Shown: in pieces, positions 25,563 through 34,227 of the stretch
Layout: every line of letters starts with the position of its first letter
Numbering within the stretch: the stretch's first letter is position 1
Assembly: GCA_963730395.1 (NCBI GenBank)
Contig: CAVSSK010000006.1
Coordinates: 558,001 to 622,000, forward strand
Length of the DNA stretch: 64,000 nt
Direction: 5' to 3'
Source: Bog-473 sp963730395
GTDB taxonomy: Bacteria > Actinomycetota > Acidimicrobiia > Acidimicrobiales > RAAP-2
Made by a program: the position numbers and the translations under genes
Notes under the pieces: generated by a model
The model's input: only the letters and a program-made list of their open reading frames with translations
Told to the model about the DNA's origin: nothing
The model's database searches: none

Positions 25563-27163
25563 GGCGTCCCCCCGGTGCTCCCGGAGTTGCCGAAGCCGGG
25601 GAACCCTCCCCCGCCGAAGGGGTTGGTGGTGCTGCCCGAGCGAGCCCGACGACTGCTGCTGCTGAGCCTGCGCCTGGGTCCCGAGGGTGGCGTTGGTCGT
25701 CCGCTTGCTGTCGCCCACGTAGTAGGTGATGGTCACCGTCGTCGCCCGGCTTGGAGGCCTGGATCACCTTCTGGAGGTCCTCGGCCGAGGTGATCGGCTT
25801 GCCGGCGATGTTCACGATGACGTCACCCTGGACCAGGCCGGCCTTGGCGGCCGGCGACCCGGGGACCACGCTGAGGATGACGGCGCCCGTCGTCGGCGTG
25901 AAGCCGTACTGCTGGCGGAGCGCCGGCGTGAGGGTGGTGATGTCGACGCCGAGGTAGCCGCCGCCGTTGCCCGGACTGGCCGCCCTTCTGGAGCTCGGGA
26001 AGGAGGGACTCCACCTGGGCGATGGGGATGGCGAAGCCGATGTTCTGCGACGACGTGCCGTCGCTCGACGTCCCGGCCACCGCGGTGTTCATGCCGATGA
26101 CCTGTCCCGAGGTGTCGATCAGGGGCCCGCCCGAGTTGCCGGCGTTGATGGCGGCGTCGGTCTGGATGAGGTTCTGCAGGGTCTCGGTCTGCGGTGCCCA
26201 CGCCACCGGCCGTCACCGAGCGGCCGAGGGCCGAGACGATGCCCTGGGTGACGGTGGGGGTGCCGGCCGACGAGCCCGAGTGCGTTGCCGATGGCCACCA
26301 CCGCGTCGCCGACCACCGCCTTGGACGAGTTGCCGAAGGTGACCGTGGGCAGGTCCGACACGTTGTTGATCTTGAGCAGCGCCACGTCCCTGGTCTGGTC
26401 GTAGCCGATCAGGGTGGTGGGCAGCGCCTTCGTCTGCCCGTACTCGGTGACCGTGATGGAGCCGGTGTCGCCGCCCTGGGTGTAGAGCTCGATCACGTGG
26501 TTGTTGGTGATCACCTCGCCGTCCGAAGTGATGATCATGCCGGTCCCCTCGTCCTCGCTCCCGCTGGACTTGACGTCGATCGACACGACGGCGTGGATGA
26601 CCTGGTCGACGAGCTGGGGGATGGTGACGTTGCCGCTGAGCACGGCCGCACCGGGCGCCGCGTTGCTCTCGTGGATGGTGACGTTGGCGTTGCCGTTGGA
26701 GTTGTTGTCGTTGGCGATGGCGGTCACGCCGGCGCCGATGCCCCCGCCGATGATCGCCGCCACGACGGCCACCGGGAGCCAGGCACGCCACCTGCCGGGC
26801 GTCCCCGCCCGCGAGCCCCCCGGAGGTGCGGGTGGCCCACCCGCCGTGCCGGGATCGGGTGGAGGGTAGGAGAACGGGATCGGGGCCGGGGCGACGGGCG
26901 GCGTCGGCTGGGTGTCGCCGCCCGTCGGCGGCGTCCAGGCCGGCGGCGGGTAGGAGGACGGCGCGGGCGCCGGCGGGGAGGACGAGGGCGCCGGTGGCGG
27001 CGGGTAGTTCGGGGCTCACCGGCTCCGGCGGGGCGCTCGTTCCGGCCCCCTGGGGCACGGACGGGCTCTGGGAAGGCGTCTCGGAGGACGGAGGGGCCTG
27101 CGCAGCCGTCCGGGGCGTGCCGGCAGCGGGATCGGCTCCTGGCTGCTCGGTGTCCTCACTCAT
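25559..27163 (-). CDS. HtrA/DegP-like membrane-anchored serine protease with PDZ domain (six frame breaks)
   Basis: A surface quality-control protease of 532 residues. A cytoplasmic Pro/Ser/Thr-rich tail (MSEDTEQPGADPAAG onward) precedes a membrane helix (WLPVAVVAAIIGGGIGAGV) and a trypsin-like domain with the triad in TNNHVIE, TRDVALLKI and NAGNSGGPL. A PDZ domain follows (YLGVDITTLTPALRQQYGF, SPAAKAGLVQGDVIVNIAGKP), then a Gln-rich and Gly/Phe-rich tail. Six surplus bases (27010, about 26271, 26207, 25971, 25739 and 25640) must be removed, each restoring consensus sequence. AGGAGG lies 6 bases before ATG 27163. The gene is divergent from the next gene. Confidence 0.9.
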
Positions 27164-27324
27164 GTGGATCCTCCTGAAGGGGACAGGGCCGTCGCACCGC
27201 GTGACGGTGGGTGGAACCCGCCCCGGCGGCTCCCGCACTCCTGCGGACGTCCGTCCATGTTACGGGATGCCGATCCGGGCCCGGCATCGGGACTCGGTGC
27301 CGGGCGAGGTAGCGTGTCCGCCGC

Positions 27325-28581
27325 ATGTCACGCCGGATCGACATCGAGCTGACGAGCCAGACGGGCGACGGGTCGTGGACCTGGCGCGCCGCCGGCGCGC
27401 GCCAGCCCAAGGGCACCGTCGATGCTGCCCTGGTGCCCGCCGGCGAGACCGTCGGTGCCGTGCTGCGGGCCGACGTCGAGGTCGGGCTCGAGGGCATCGA
27501 GATCCTGACGCTCACCGCGTCGAAGCCGGCCCGCTCCCCGGAGAAGACCGAGGGTCGGATCGAGGTGAAGGGCACGCCGAAACGGGCCCCCGACGTCTCG
27601 GTGGTCCTCGCGCCCGGTTCGGGGAAGCGGCGCCGCGACGACGACGGCGAGCGCGGTGAGCGCCGCGGTGGACGTCGTGGTCCAGGCTCCGATGCAGAAC
27701 GCGGCGACCGCGGCGAGCGCGGCGACCGACCCCGCGGCGGCAGCGGCCCGCGCCGCCCCGGAGGCCGCCGGCCGGGTGAGGGCGACGGACGCCCCGCCCG
27801 CGGCGAGCGTCCCGTCGCACCGGCGTCGACGGTGCACCGGAACGCCATGCTGGCGACGCTGCGGCCCGAGCAGATCCCCGTGGCCGAACAGCTCCTGCGC
27901 GGTGGCTTGCAGGCCGTGCGCCAGGCCATCGACACCCAGAACACCGCGGCCAAGGCGAGCGGCAAGCCCCCCGTGGCCGCGGACGCCCTGCTGGCGATGG
28001 CCGACGACCTGCTGCCCACCGTGCGGCTCGCCGACTGGAAGGACCGCGCGTCGGTGGCGCAGACCGCCGGGAAGGACTACCGCCTCCGCGAGCTCCGGGC
28101 CGTCGTGGCCGCCTCGCGCACCGTCAACCTCGACGAGGAGGGGCGCACCATGGCCAGGGCGCTCCAGGAGTCGTTGGACCAGCGCACCACGGCCTTGCGC
28201 GAGGAGTGGCTCGCCCGCATCACGAACGCGCTCAACGACGGGCGCGTGCTCCAGGCGGTCGAGGCCTCTATCCGCCCCCCCGAGCCCGGGACCCGCTGCC
28301 CGGCCGAGTTGGCCGTCAGGCTCGCCGCTGCTGCCGGGGAGGCCATGACGGCCGATCTGGCGCCCGAGGAGTGGATGCGGCTCCTCGACGCCGTGGTGGC
28401 GTCGCCGGTGCGTCGCACGGTCAAGCCGGCCGGCATCCCCGACGACGAGGTGGCCAAACAGGCGGCACGCCATGCCGCCGGCTCGGTCCCGGCCCTGGCC
28501 AAGCTGCTCGGGCTGCGCATCCCTCCCCCGCCGCCCCGGCGGGTCAACACCGAACGGCGCTTCAGCCCAACCGGCGGCTGA
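27325..28581 (+). CDS. RG-rich protein with N- and C-terminal folded domains, function unknown
   Basis: A 418-residue protein in an intact frame. Residues 1-100 form a beta-rich domain (MSRRIDIELTSQTGDGSWTW, GEIL-like strands around VGAVLRADVEVGLEGIEI), suggestive of an OB or S1-like module. A disordered linker from about 105 to 175 is packed with RG, RGD and RR repeats (GERGERRGGRRGPG and similar). The remaining 240 residues are helical (TLRPEQIPVAEQLLRGGLQA, DYRLRELRAVVAASRTVNLD). The architecture is that of an RNA-binding protein, but I do not recognise a named family. It ends tail-to-tail with the GNAT gene, overlapping by 20 bases. Confidence 0.75.
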   Translation: MSRRIDIELTSQTGDGSWTWRAAGARQPKGTVDAALVPAGETVGAVLRADVEVGLEGIEILTLTASKPARSPEKTEGRIEVKGTPKRAPDVSVVLAPGSGKRRRDDDGERGERRGGRRGPGSDAERGDRGERGDRPRGGSGPRRPGGRRPGEGDGRPARGERPVAPASTVHRNAMLATLRPEQIPVAEQLLRGGLQAVRQAIDTQNTAAKASGKPPVAADALLAMADDLLPTVRLADWKDRASVAQTAGKDYRLRELRAVVAASRTVNLDEEGRTMARALQESLDQRTTALREEWLARITNALNDGRVLQAVEASIRPPEPGTRCPAELAVRLAAAAGEAMTADLAPEEWMRLLDAVVASPVRRTVKPAGIPDDEVAKQAARHAAGSVPALAKLLGLRIPPPPPRRVNTERRFSPTGG

Positions 28582-29020
28582 GAGTCAGCAGGCGGGCGGA
28601 GAACCCCGCGGCCTCCAGGCGCTGCTTGGTCGAGCGGTCACCGGGGAGCGCCAGGGCGTCGACGTCCGTGCAGCCCCACGCCGTGCACCACTCGACCGCG
28701 GCTTCCATCAGGGCCGTGCCCACCCCCACGCCGCGGGCCCCGGCCTCGACGTAGCAGCACTCGATCAGACCACCGCGGCGCCCGGCGGCCGGGGTCGCCA
28801 CCGTCACCGCCAGGAGCCCGACCACGGCGCTCTCGTACTCCCCCACCAGTAGGTGGGCCGCCCCACCAGGGCGGGTCCAGCGCTCGAGCAGTGTCACGGG
28901 GGTCGCATCCCCCACCAGGGCGGCCCCACCGCGCATGGAGGCGGCGCTGACGAGCGCCTGGGAGAGCAGGCGGGTGCAGACCTGACGGTCCGCCGCACCG
29001 GCCGGCCGGGCGAATTCCAC
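28562..29020 (-). CDS. GNAT-family N-acetyltransferase
   Basis: A 152-residue acetyltransferase. The acyl-CoA loop is visible in ECCYVEAGARGVGVGTALMEAAVEW (motif A, R-x-x-G-x-G/A form), preceded by VVGLLAVTVATPA strands and followed by GDRSTKQRLEAAGFSARLL, the usual C-terminal end. The substrate cannot be inferred. GTG 29020 lies five bases after the stop of the preceding minus-strand gene, so it is the last of a four-gene run starting with the DUF4193 gene. Confidence 0.85.
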   Translation of the reverse strand: MEFARPAGAADRQVCTRLLSQALVSAASMRGGAALVGDATPVTLLERWTRPGGAAHLLVGEYESAVVGLLAVTVATPAAGRRGGLIECCYVEAGARGVGVGTALMEAAVEWCTAWGCTDVDALALPGDRSTKQRLEAAGFSARLLTLSRRLG

Positions 29021-29025
29021 CGCCG

Positions 29026-29289
29026 CTAGTACGGCGGCGGCGACGGCCGCTCTCCGAGAAGCTGGTCGGCCCGGTTCAAGATGGTGCGCCGATTGCGGGT
29101 GGACGCCTCGTAGCGCTGGACGGCCCGCAGCTCGTCTGGACCGAGGCTTTCGAGCCGACGGACGACTTGCGAGGCGCTGAGCGTGTCGTAGTCGGCCAGG
29201 GCGCCCCCCACGATCGCCTCGGCCGCCGGGTCCGGCGCCGGTCGTGCGGGTGGCTCTGCAGTCGGCACGACCGCCTCGCTGTCAGCCAT
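29026..29289 (-). CDS. Small SAP-like helical protein
   Basis: An 87-residue protein with an Ala/Pro-rich N-terminus and a C-terminal two-helix motif: ADYDTLSASQVVRRLESLGPDELRAVQRYEASTRNRRTIL. The DYDxLxAxQVxxRLxxLxxxEL pattern resembles the SAP-like segment found at the end of actinobacterial lipid-droplet or envelope-associated proteins; I cannot assign a role. ATG 29289 overlaps the presumed end of the preceding gene by a few bases (ATGGCTGA). Confidence 0.65.
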   Translation of the reverse strand: MADSEAVVPTAEPPARPAPDPAAEAIVGGALADYDTLSASQVVRRLESLGPDELRAVQRYEASTRNRRTILNRADQLLGERPSPPPY

Positions 29290-29573
29290 CGCAGCCTCGG
29301 CGCTGCCGGATTGCCGTTGCCGTTGCCGTTGCCGAGCATCCCGTCGAGCCGGCCGGACACCTCGCGTCGGCTCTTGTTCACGACGAAGCGTCCAACAACG
29401 CGGGCGTTGCTCAGCTCGAGCTCGACGAGGCGCCGCCCCCGGGCGACCAGTTCAGGAAGGTCCTCGACGACAGTCACCGCGACACCGACGGGTGCGAAGA
29501 CGCAGAGATCGAGGGTTCGGCGCAACGGGCTCCTCGGGGCCTGCTCGCCGTCGCGGACCGGCTCTTCAGACAC
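29282..29573 (-). CDS. Small conserved protein of unknown function (probable frame break near 29310)
   Basis: About 96 residues: MSEEPVRDGEQAPRSPLRRT, then a hydrophobic VFAPVGVAVTVVEDLPELVA and a basic VVGRFVVNKSRREVSGRLDG. In the raw frame it runs on through the next gene in the wrong frame after a GNGNGNGN run coded by GGCAAC repeats. One surplus base there would give a stop at 29282-29284 overlapping the next ATG. An alternative is that it and the next ORF are one protein, which would need a missing base. GTG 29573 overlaps the DUF4193 stop by eight bases. Confidence 0.55.
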
Positions 29574-30069
29574 AGTCCCGACAGAGCATGTTCTTCTTGT
29601 CGGCCAGCTGGCTGGGGTGCTTGACGAGGAAGCACGAACGGCACACGAACTCGTCGGGCTGCTTGGGCAGGACCCGCTCGTTGCCCTCGGTCTTGTCCTC
29701 CTGGTCGGTCGCTTCTTCGTCCTCGGGCTCGTCCTCGACGACCAGGCGCTCCTTGAGGATCACGTCGAGGCTCGCCTCGACGTCCTCGTCGTCGGGCTCC
29801 TCCTCCTCTTCCTCCTCGTCCCCTTCGCCGGACTTCTCGACGACGGCGGCGGGTGACGCCGTCAGGATCTCGTCGACGTCCGCCTCCTCCTCGTCCTCGT
29901 CCAGGACGTCGTCGACGTCGTCGGCGAGGGCGTCCACCTCGATGTCCTCGAGCGCGTCCTCGTCGTCGATGTCAACTTCGAGGTCGTCCTCCTCGATCGT
30001 CGCTTCGTCCTCGACGTCGGGGGTCTCAACCTCCAGATCTTCGGCCTTCGCCTTCTTCTTGGTCGCCAT
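29566..30069 (-). CDS. Highly acidic DUF4193-type protein with C-terminal zinc ribbon
   Basis: A 167-residue protein. After a Lys-rich start (MATKKKAKAEDLEVET) comes an extremely acidic, likely disordered stretch of Asp/Glu runs. The C-terminus FVCRSCFLVKHPSQLADK, then NMLCRDCV, holds two CxxC knuckles for one zinc ion and matches the DUF4193 signature found across actinobacteria. Function is unknown; the acidic tail plus zinc ribbon recalls proteins that contact RNA polymerase, but that is inference. ATG 30069 is chosen over a longer frame because it begins the conserved Lys-rich start. It heads a tightly overlapping run of four minus-strand genes. Confidence 0.82.
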   Translation of the reverse strand: MATKKKAKAEDLEVETPDVEDEATIEEDDLEVDIDDEDALEDIEVDALADDVDDVLDEDEEEADVDEILTASPAAVVEKSGEGDEEEEEEEPDDEDVEASLDVILKERLVVEDEPEDEEATDQEDKTEGNERVLPKQPDEFVCRSCFLVKHPSQLADKKNMLCRDCV

Positions 30070-30415
30070 TGTGCCGCGGGAGCATAGACGGTTGGAGAGA
30101 CCGTTCAATCGCCGTGAACGGCGACCCGGTCAGGCTGCGTGAGGTGTGGTCGTCGGGCCTCGGCGGGCGGGCCCTGGGGTCTTTGGCGCCATATCGCAGG
30201 ACCTGGTGGCCAGGCCGGCAACACGTTCTCTACTCGACCCCCAGGGCCTACCACCGCCTCTCACAGCACATCCCCCCCTTACTGCATCAACGCTTTCATC
30301 ATCTGAAGCATCCTTAGGGGCGTCGGGGACTGGGCCGTACATTAGGCAAGTCGGGGGTGGGCTCGTCAAGAAATGCGAGGCGGCCGCCACCAGGGAGAAC
30401 GAGGGTTGTTCCTGG
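30070..30415. other. Intergenic region with candidate minus-strand promoter
   Basis: 346 bases without a supported gene. On the minus strand TTGACG (30364-30369) and TAATGT (30339-30344) are 19 bases apart and would transcribe the DUF4193 run with a roughly 270-base leader. The rest includes an A/T-rich pocket (30276-30316). I find no SRP, 6S, tmRNA or RNase P core sequences. Confidence 0.4.
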
Positions 30416-32056
30416 TCAATGCGTTGCAGATTTTTCCGAGCGCCGGCGCTCGGCCCGACGCTCGGATTCCAGGCGCTCGAGGTCGGTCGACCCATGGTCG
30501 ACGAAGGACATCGCTTCGGCCAGCGCGCGGTGGCCGGCGCCCTCTGCGATGGCCCGGTGCATCTGCTGCGCCACCCTCCGGTAGGCGGGGTGCCCCTGGG
30601 TTCCCGAACGCAGCTCGACGAGGTGCATCGCCTCGCGTGCGTTGAGCTGCATCACGTAGCGGATGCGATGCGCCAGCGCGACGGCGTAGCTGGCCTGTTC
30701 CGGGAATTCGGGCCGCAGGGAGCGGTACAGGTCTTCGGCGCGACTGATGGCTTCGTCGTAGCGCTCCGCCAGACCGGCCTCGTCCACGAGCCCGGGCATG
30801 TCGTAGCCGAGTGAGATGCCGAGGCGTTGCCACTCGATGGTGAGCATGCGATGGCGCTGCAGGTCGCGGAACGCGCCGTAGTCGGTGACGAGCTCGAAGC
30901 GGTAGTCGGTCCGCTCGAACGCGCGACCCGGGCGATGGCGTCGGTTGCGCCGGTCGCCGACGTAGGCCCGCAACAACGCGACACGATCATCGTGTCCGAG
31001 CACCCTGACCCGGCGGGCCGCCTCCCGCTCGGAGCAGCCGAGATGGGAGAAACATGCTGCCACCAGGACCTTCTCTTCCCCTTCCGGATCGAAGTCGAGC
31101 AGCACGACCTCCGGCTCTTCGACGTCGTCCGCCGGTCCGGACCCGTCGGGACTCTGGTCGGGCCACAGTCGCGACACGACCTGCGCCGTCTCTCGGCGCG
31201 TGGCCGCCAGATAGGCCGACCACTCACCACCACGCTCCTTGACGTCGACGCGCTGCAGGAACGACGGGATCACCTTGCGGAGTTCGACGAGCATCATGTC
31301 GGCGTACTGGCGCGCCTCGGGCAGTGGGTGCGCGCGCATGCGCAGCAGCAACTGCTCGTAGGACTGGCCCGTCCCGTACAGGCCGATGTTGGAGAGTGAC
31401 GCCGCGGGCAGCATGCCACGCAGTGCATCGAGGGACTTGGCGCGTGTCGCCTGGCGGTACACGAAGTCGCTGTCGGCGGCCTGCTGGGGGAACCGCTCGG
31501 CCACCCATGCCTGCATGCGCGGCAGCAGCGCGCCGTACGTGTCGAAGACGCGGTCCATCTCGCCGACGAAGCGTGCGCCGTGCGGGGAGTCGAGCAACTC
31601 GGGCGGCCGGAAATAGCGGTACTGCCCGTTGTCGAGCCGCTGGTTGTACGCGATGTAACGCGTCGACTGCTCGAGGTAGGACATGAGGCGTCCCCATTCG
31701 AGGATCTTCGACAGCACGTTGGACGACTGCTCGCAGGCGAGGTGGACACCGCCGAGCTGCGCGACCGAGTCGTCGCCGTACTCGACGAAGACCCGCTCGT
31801 AGAGCTGCTCGGCCCGTGCCAGGCCGACCGTCGCATCCACCGTGGCGTCGCCCGAGACGTCGAGGTCCCCCACGAATTCCTCGAGGAAGAGCCGACGCAG
31901 GCTCTTGGGCGAGCGGGAGTACCGAGCGAAAAGCGCGCCCTTGACCACTTCGGGGAGGTTGACCAGGGCAAATACCGGCTGGTCCAGGTTGCTCACGTAG
32001 CGGCGGAGGATCGCCTCCTCGTCCGCGGTAAAGCGCTCTTCTGAGTAGGGGAACAT
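30416..32056 (-). CDS. Double-domain ThyX-like protein
   Basis: A 546-residue protein made of two ThyX-type domains; ordinary FAD-dependent thymidylate synthase is about 230 residues. The first domain has WGRLMSYLEQSTRY, which aligns with the ThyX motif RHRxxSxNExSxRY but has lost the leading RH. The second has RHRMLTIEWQRLG, which keeps RHR but lacks the ExSxRY half. The motif is therefore divided between the domains, so thymidylate synthesis cannot be assumed. The frame is intact and ATG 32056 is well placed. It follows helY by 47 bases and is the last gene of the long minus-strand run. Confidence 0.8.
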   Translation of the reverse strand: MFPYSEERFTADEEAILRRYVSNLDQPVFALVNLPEVVKGALFARYSRSPKSLRRLFLEEFVGDLDVSGDATVDATVGLARAEQLYERVFVEYGDDSVAQLGGVHLACEQSSNVLSKILEWGRLMSYLEQSTRYIAYNQRLDNGQYRYFRPPELLDSPHGARFVGEMDRVFDTYGALLPRMQAWVAERFPQQAADSDFVYRQATRAKSLDALRGMLPAASLSNIGLYGTGQSYEQLLLRMRAHPLPEARQYADMMLVELRKVIPSFLQRVDVKERGGEWSAYLAATRRETAQVVSRLWPDQSPDGSGPADDVEEPEVVLLDFDPEGEEKVLVAACFSHLGCSEREAARRVRVLGHDDRVALLRAYVGDRRNRRHRPGRAFERTDYRFELVTDYGAFRDLQRHRMLTIEWQRLGISLGYDMPGLVDEAGLAERYDEAISRAEDLYRSLRPEFPEQASYAVALAHRIRYVMQLNAREAMHLVELRSGTQGHPAYRRVAQQMHRAIAEGAGHRALAEAMSFVDHGSTDLERLESERRAERRRSEKSATH

Positions 32057-32103
32057 GGACGGCCCACGATAGAACCAGGGTGACGCGACGGTGGCGGATG
32101 GGG

Positions 32104-34227
32104 TCAGGACCCCAACAGGCCACCCGCGACGACGCCCCGGAGCAGCTGATCGACCGCCTCCCGGGCGGCGCCCGCCACGCCGGTGTCGACGGCCGTGTGC
32201 GAGACCTGCTGGGCCAGGTCGGCCACCGACTTCATGGTGCGCACGAAGTCTCCGGGTGCCAGATCGCCCACGTCGCGCCCGGCCACCTCCAGGGCGGTCG
32301 AGAAGGAGGCCCCCCGGGCCCACGACGCCACCGCGGTGGCGAGGCCGGCCGCGGGCTGGCGGGTCCGAGGGACGAGATGCGCCTCCTCGACAGCCCGGAT
32401 CCTCTCGGCCATGACGCCGATGGCGTCGCAACGCCAGGCAAGCTCGGCGGTGCGCTTGTCGCCCAGCCGGTCCTGGATGTGACCGCGCCGTTTCCCCCGC
32501 CTCTGCCCCTGGTGGCCCGGCACGCGCCGGGCCCGGCGCGGCTCGAAGACGACCGCCGACAAGACCCCGGCCAGCACGGCCGGCTCGGCCCCCGCCAGCA
32601 CGTCGCTCGCCAGGGCCTCCGCGATGAGCAGGTCGGCCTCGTGGTAGATGCGGGAGAGCTGGCGGCCCGAGGGGGTCAGCGCCCAGCCTTCGAGGTAACC
32701 CATCTGTTCGAGCGCCGCCACGCGGTGGCTGAGCTGGCGTGACAGAAGGTCCGGCTGGCGGGCCTGCCACTGGGCGAACGACCGGTGCAGGACAGCGTTG
32801 GCGGTGCTGCGGTCGAAGCGTGACACGAGGTTGACGGCCAGGTTGTAGGTCGGGCGGAACGCGGATCGCAGGTCCGGCGGCGGCGCCGACGCCACGCGGG
32901 CGGCTTCGGCGAAGGTGATCTCGTTCGACCACTCGACGACGGCGTGGCCCTCCTCGTCGAGTCCGCGGCGCCCGGCCCGGCCGGTCAGCTGGAGGTACTC
33001 CCCCGACGTGAGCGTGGCGCGCCCGGCTCCGCCGTACTTGGTGAAGCGCTCGATCACCACTGAGCGAGCCGGCATGTTGATGCCGAGGGAGAGCGTCTCG
33101 GTCGCGAAGACGACCTTCAAGAGCCCGGCCGCGAAGCACTCCTCCACCGTCTCGCGGAAGACGGGCACCAACCCTGCGTGGTGTGCGGCGATGCCACGCT
33201 CGAGCCCCTCGAGCCACTCGTCGTACCCGAGGACGCGCAGGTCGTCCTCGTCGAGCGGCTCGGTCCGGCGCTCCGCCACCAGCCGTATGGCCGAGCGCTC
33301 GTGCGCATCGGTCAACCGGACCCCGTCGCGCACGACCTGGCGTACCGCATCGTCGCATGCCGCACGACTGAAGATGAAGACGATGGCCGGCAGCATTTCT
33401 CGTTGGTCCAACTCGTTGACCATCTCGGTTCGGTGTGGGGCACGGTAGGGCAGGCGCGGGCCCCTACCCCTCGGCTGCCAGTGCATCGATCGCCCGTGCA
33501 CGGCCCGGCGCACCGCCTGGTCGATCCGCAGGCCCTCGGCACCGGGTCGCCCGTTGTCCTGCAGGAGAGGGTGCAGGAGAGTCTCCTCGTCCTCGCGTCG
33601 GTGGACGGCGAAGTGGTGGCGCAGGACGATGGGCCGCTGCCGCTCGACGATCACCGTCGTGTCGCCTCGCACCGAGCGCAGCCAGCCGCCCAGCTCGTCA
33701 GCGTTGTTGACGGTGGCAGAGAGGCACACGAAGCGGATCTCGGCCGGCGAGAGCACCAGGACCTCCTCCCAGACCCCGCCCCGGTAGCGGTCCTGAATGA
33801 AGTGCACCTCGTCGAGCACCACCGTGTGGAGCCCCTCAAGGAGATCGGAGCCGGCCAGGAGCATGTTGCGCAGCACCTCGGTCGTCATCACCACGACCGG
33901 CGCACGCGGGCGCAGCGTCGTGTCACCGGTCAGCAGCCCGACGTGCTCCTCGCCGTAGGCGGCCGCCAGCTCGCCGTACTTCTGGTTGGAGAGGGCCTTG
34001 AGGGGGGTCGTGTAGAAGGCCTTGCCGCGGGCGCAGAGCGCGCGGTGGACCGCGTAGGCCGCGACCAGGGTCTTTCCCGAACCGGTCGGGGCGGAGACGA
34101 GGACGGAATGGCCCGCGTCGAGGGCACGGAACGCGTCGTGTTGGAAGCCGTCCAGGGCGAAGGGGAGATCGGCCTCGAACGCCGCCGCTCCGGCCGTCTC
34201 CTGGACGGGCCACGAGTGCGGCGTCAA
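32104..34227 (-). CDS. helY: DEVH-box helicase, HelY/Mtr4-like
   Basis: A 707-residue superfamily 2 RNA helicase of the Ski2/Mtr4/HelY group. Visible motifs: Q-like DLPFALDGFQHDAFRALDAG, Walker A SAPTGSGKTLVAA, TTPLKALSNQKYGEL, VVLDEVHFIQDRYRG (DEVH), CLSATVNNADELGGWL, AAHHAGLVPVFRETVEECF and QLTGRAGRRGLDEEGHAV. A C-terminal DSHCT-like region is present but short, about 200 residues less than mycobacterial HelY. TTG 34227 overlaps the tatC stop (TTGA). The placement directly after tatC next to the proteasome locus is the conserved actinobacterial order. Confidence 0.92.
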   Translation of the reverse strand: MTPHSWPVQETAGAAAFEADLPFALDGFQHDAFRALDAGHSVLVSAPTGSGKTLVAAYAVHRALCARGKAFYTTPLKALSNQKYGELAAAYGEEHVGLLTGDTTLRPRAPVVVMTTEVLRNMLLAGSDLLEGLHTVVLDEVHFIQDRYRGGVWEEVLVLSPAEIRFVCLSATVNNADELGGWLRSVRGDTTVIVERQRPIVLRHHFAVHRREDEETLLHPLLQDNGRPGAEGLRIDQAVRRAVHGRSMHWQPRGRGPRLPYRAPHRTEMVNELDQREMLPAIVFIFSRAACDDAVRQVVRDGVRLTDAHERSAIRLVAERRTEPLDEDDLRVLGYDEWLEGLERGIAAHHAGLVPVFRETVEECFAAGLLKVVFATETLSLGINMPARSVVIERFTKYGGAGRATLTSGEYLQLTGRAGRRGLDEEGHAVVEWSNEITFAEAARVASAPPPDLRSAFRPTYNLAVNLVSRFDRSTANAVLHRSFAQWQARQPDLLSRQLSHRVAALEQMGYLEGWALTPSGRQLSRIYHEADLLIAEALASDVLAGAEPAVLAGVLSAVVFEPRRARRVPGHQGQRRGKRRGHIQDRLGDKRTAELAWRCDAIGVMAERIRAVEEAHLVPRTRQPAAGLATAVASWARGASFSTALEVAGRDVGDLAPGDFVRTMKSVADLAQQVSHTAVDTGVAGAAREAVDQLLRGVVAGGLLGS

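Noticed and set aside
29026..29573. Single protein joining the two small ORFs
   Set aside because: It would need a missing base, against the one-surplus-base pattern elsewhere; two overlapping genes explain the sequence better, though not certainly.
30120..30300. Possible SRP or RNase P RNA in the gap beside DUF4193
   Set aside because: None of the invariant core sequences of either RNA is present.
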